Positions 61,057 through 64,000 of a stretch of DNA of 64,000 bases are shown here, piece after piece (the stretch's first letter is position 1; each line of letters starts with the position of its first letter). Under the pieces are notes generated by a model that searched no databases, was not told where the DNA came from, and worked only from the letters and a program-made list of their open reading frames with translations. Location: the NCBI GenBank assembly GCA_942493325.1, contig OW818689.1, forward strand, positions 2,914,001 to 2,978,000. Direction: 5' to 3'. The position numbers and the translations under genes were made by a program. Origin of the DNA: JAAFHB01 sp942493325 (GTDB taxonomy: Bacteria; Bacteroidota; Bacteroidia; Bacteroidales; Prolixibacteraceae).

Positions 61057-61062
61057 ATCTAA

Positions 61063-61171
<109 letters not shown>

Positions 61172-61396
61172 AATCTTTGGAGGCGATAAGAAACGAATCC
61201 TTATCTCTTTCAGCTAATCAGCAATTAATATCTTTGAAGAAAGGGCAACTGGCTGTTGGCTTCTGGCGGCTGGCCAGTTACTAGTAGCTAGATGCTAGTT
61301 GCTTTCTCTTTTATGAACGCAAATTTCTTTAAATTCATTTAACACAAGGGAAGAAACATTGGTATTTAAGAAAAATGGGTATCAAATAATATCCCG
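61172..61396 (-). other. 23S-5S spacer
   Basis: About 225 bp without a tRNA. It contains a self-complementary stretch near 61246-61302 with nested copies of aactggc/gccagtt and ctagt/actag motifs. The rest is AT-rich. Confidence 0.6.

Positions 61397-64000
<2,604 letters not shown>

Larger units (their letters stand above)
60543..61062. other. Gap between oadG and the rRNA operon
   Basis: This 520-bp gap has no secure gene. A 75-codon frame at 60781-61008 starts at GTG, shows no motif, and ends inside repetitive sequence. A short ATCCG-type repeat lies at 60980-61016 and the rRNA terminator at 61026-61056. Confidence 0.5.

Noticed and set aside
61172..61396. tRNA in the 23S-5S spacer
   Set aside because: No cloverleaf or T-loop sequence was found.

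Overview
The window comes from a member of the Bacteroidota, probably an anaerobic or facultative Bacteroidales/Marinilabiliales-type organism. The signs are a giant protein ending in a type IX secretion (T9SS) type B sorting domain beside a PorP/SprF gene, promoters of the Bacteroidota form (TAnnTTTG), futalosine-pathway menaquinone synthesis (MqnE), and a Na+-pumping decarboxylase. The exact genus cannot be read from the sequence.

Region 1 (1-29.5 kb) is one secretion/adhesion cassette on the + strand. A giant SprB-like surface protein enters from the left edge and covers about 8,900 codons here. About 12 SprB-type repeats, DUF11-like repeats and Ig-like domains are followed by roughly 61 tandem copies of an 85-residue (255 bp) unit and two 86-residue variant units, then cadherin-like domains and a T9SS type B C-terminal domain. 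A single extra base near 22998 splits the reading frame inside a recently duplicated stretch. A PorP/SprF outer-membrane protein and a PD40-OmpA protein follow, ending at a terminator shared with convergent dnaB.

Region 2 (29.5-38.3 kb) is a minus-strand housekeeping run: dnaB, ddl, an RluD-type pseudouridine synthase, a PASTA protein, mqnE, rpmH, rsmG, an ECF sigma factor and a glycosyltransferase. Region 3 (38.4-46.1 kb) holds tgt, an LptF/LptG permease, an acyl-CoA carboxyltransferase with its biotin carrier, a small membrane protein, a second glycosyltransferase, an OmpH/Skp chaperone and proline dehydrogenase.

Region 4 (46.6-52.3 kb) is a complete D-xylose unit: a GntR-type regulator, xylulokinase, xylose isomerase and an MFS sugar symporter. 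Region 5 (52.4-60.6 kb) has a glycosyltransferase-FkbM fusion, IMP dehydrogenase, a DUF4160/DUF2442-HTH pair resembling a toxin-antitoxin module with a palindrome at its promoter, and the beta, alpha and gamma subunits of a Na+-translocating decarboxylase. Region 6 (61.0-64.0 kb) is the 3' part of an rRNA operon on the minus strand: 5S and most of 23S, which runs off the right edge.

The most unusual content is the repeat array. Its units look like expanded SprB repeats and show multi-unit duplications, including a 701-bp stretch that appears identical at two places 3,828 bp apart. It looks actively rearranging, and the frame break lies in one of the duplicated blocks.
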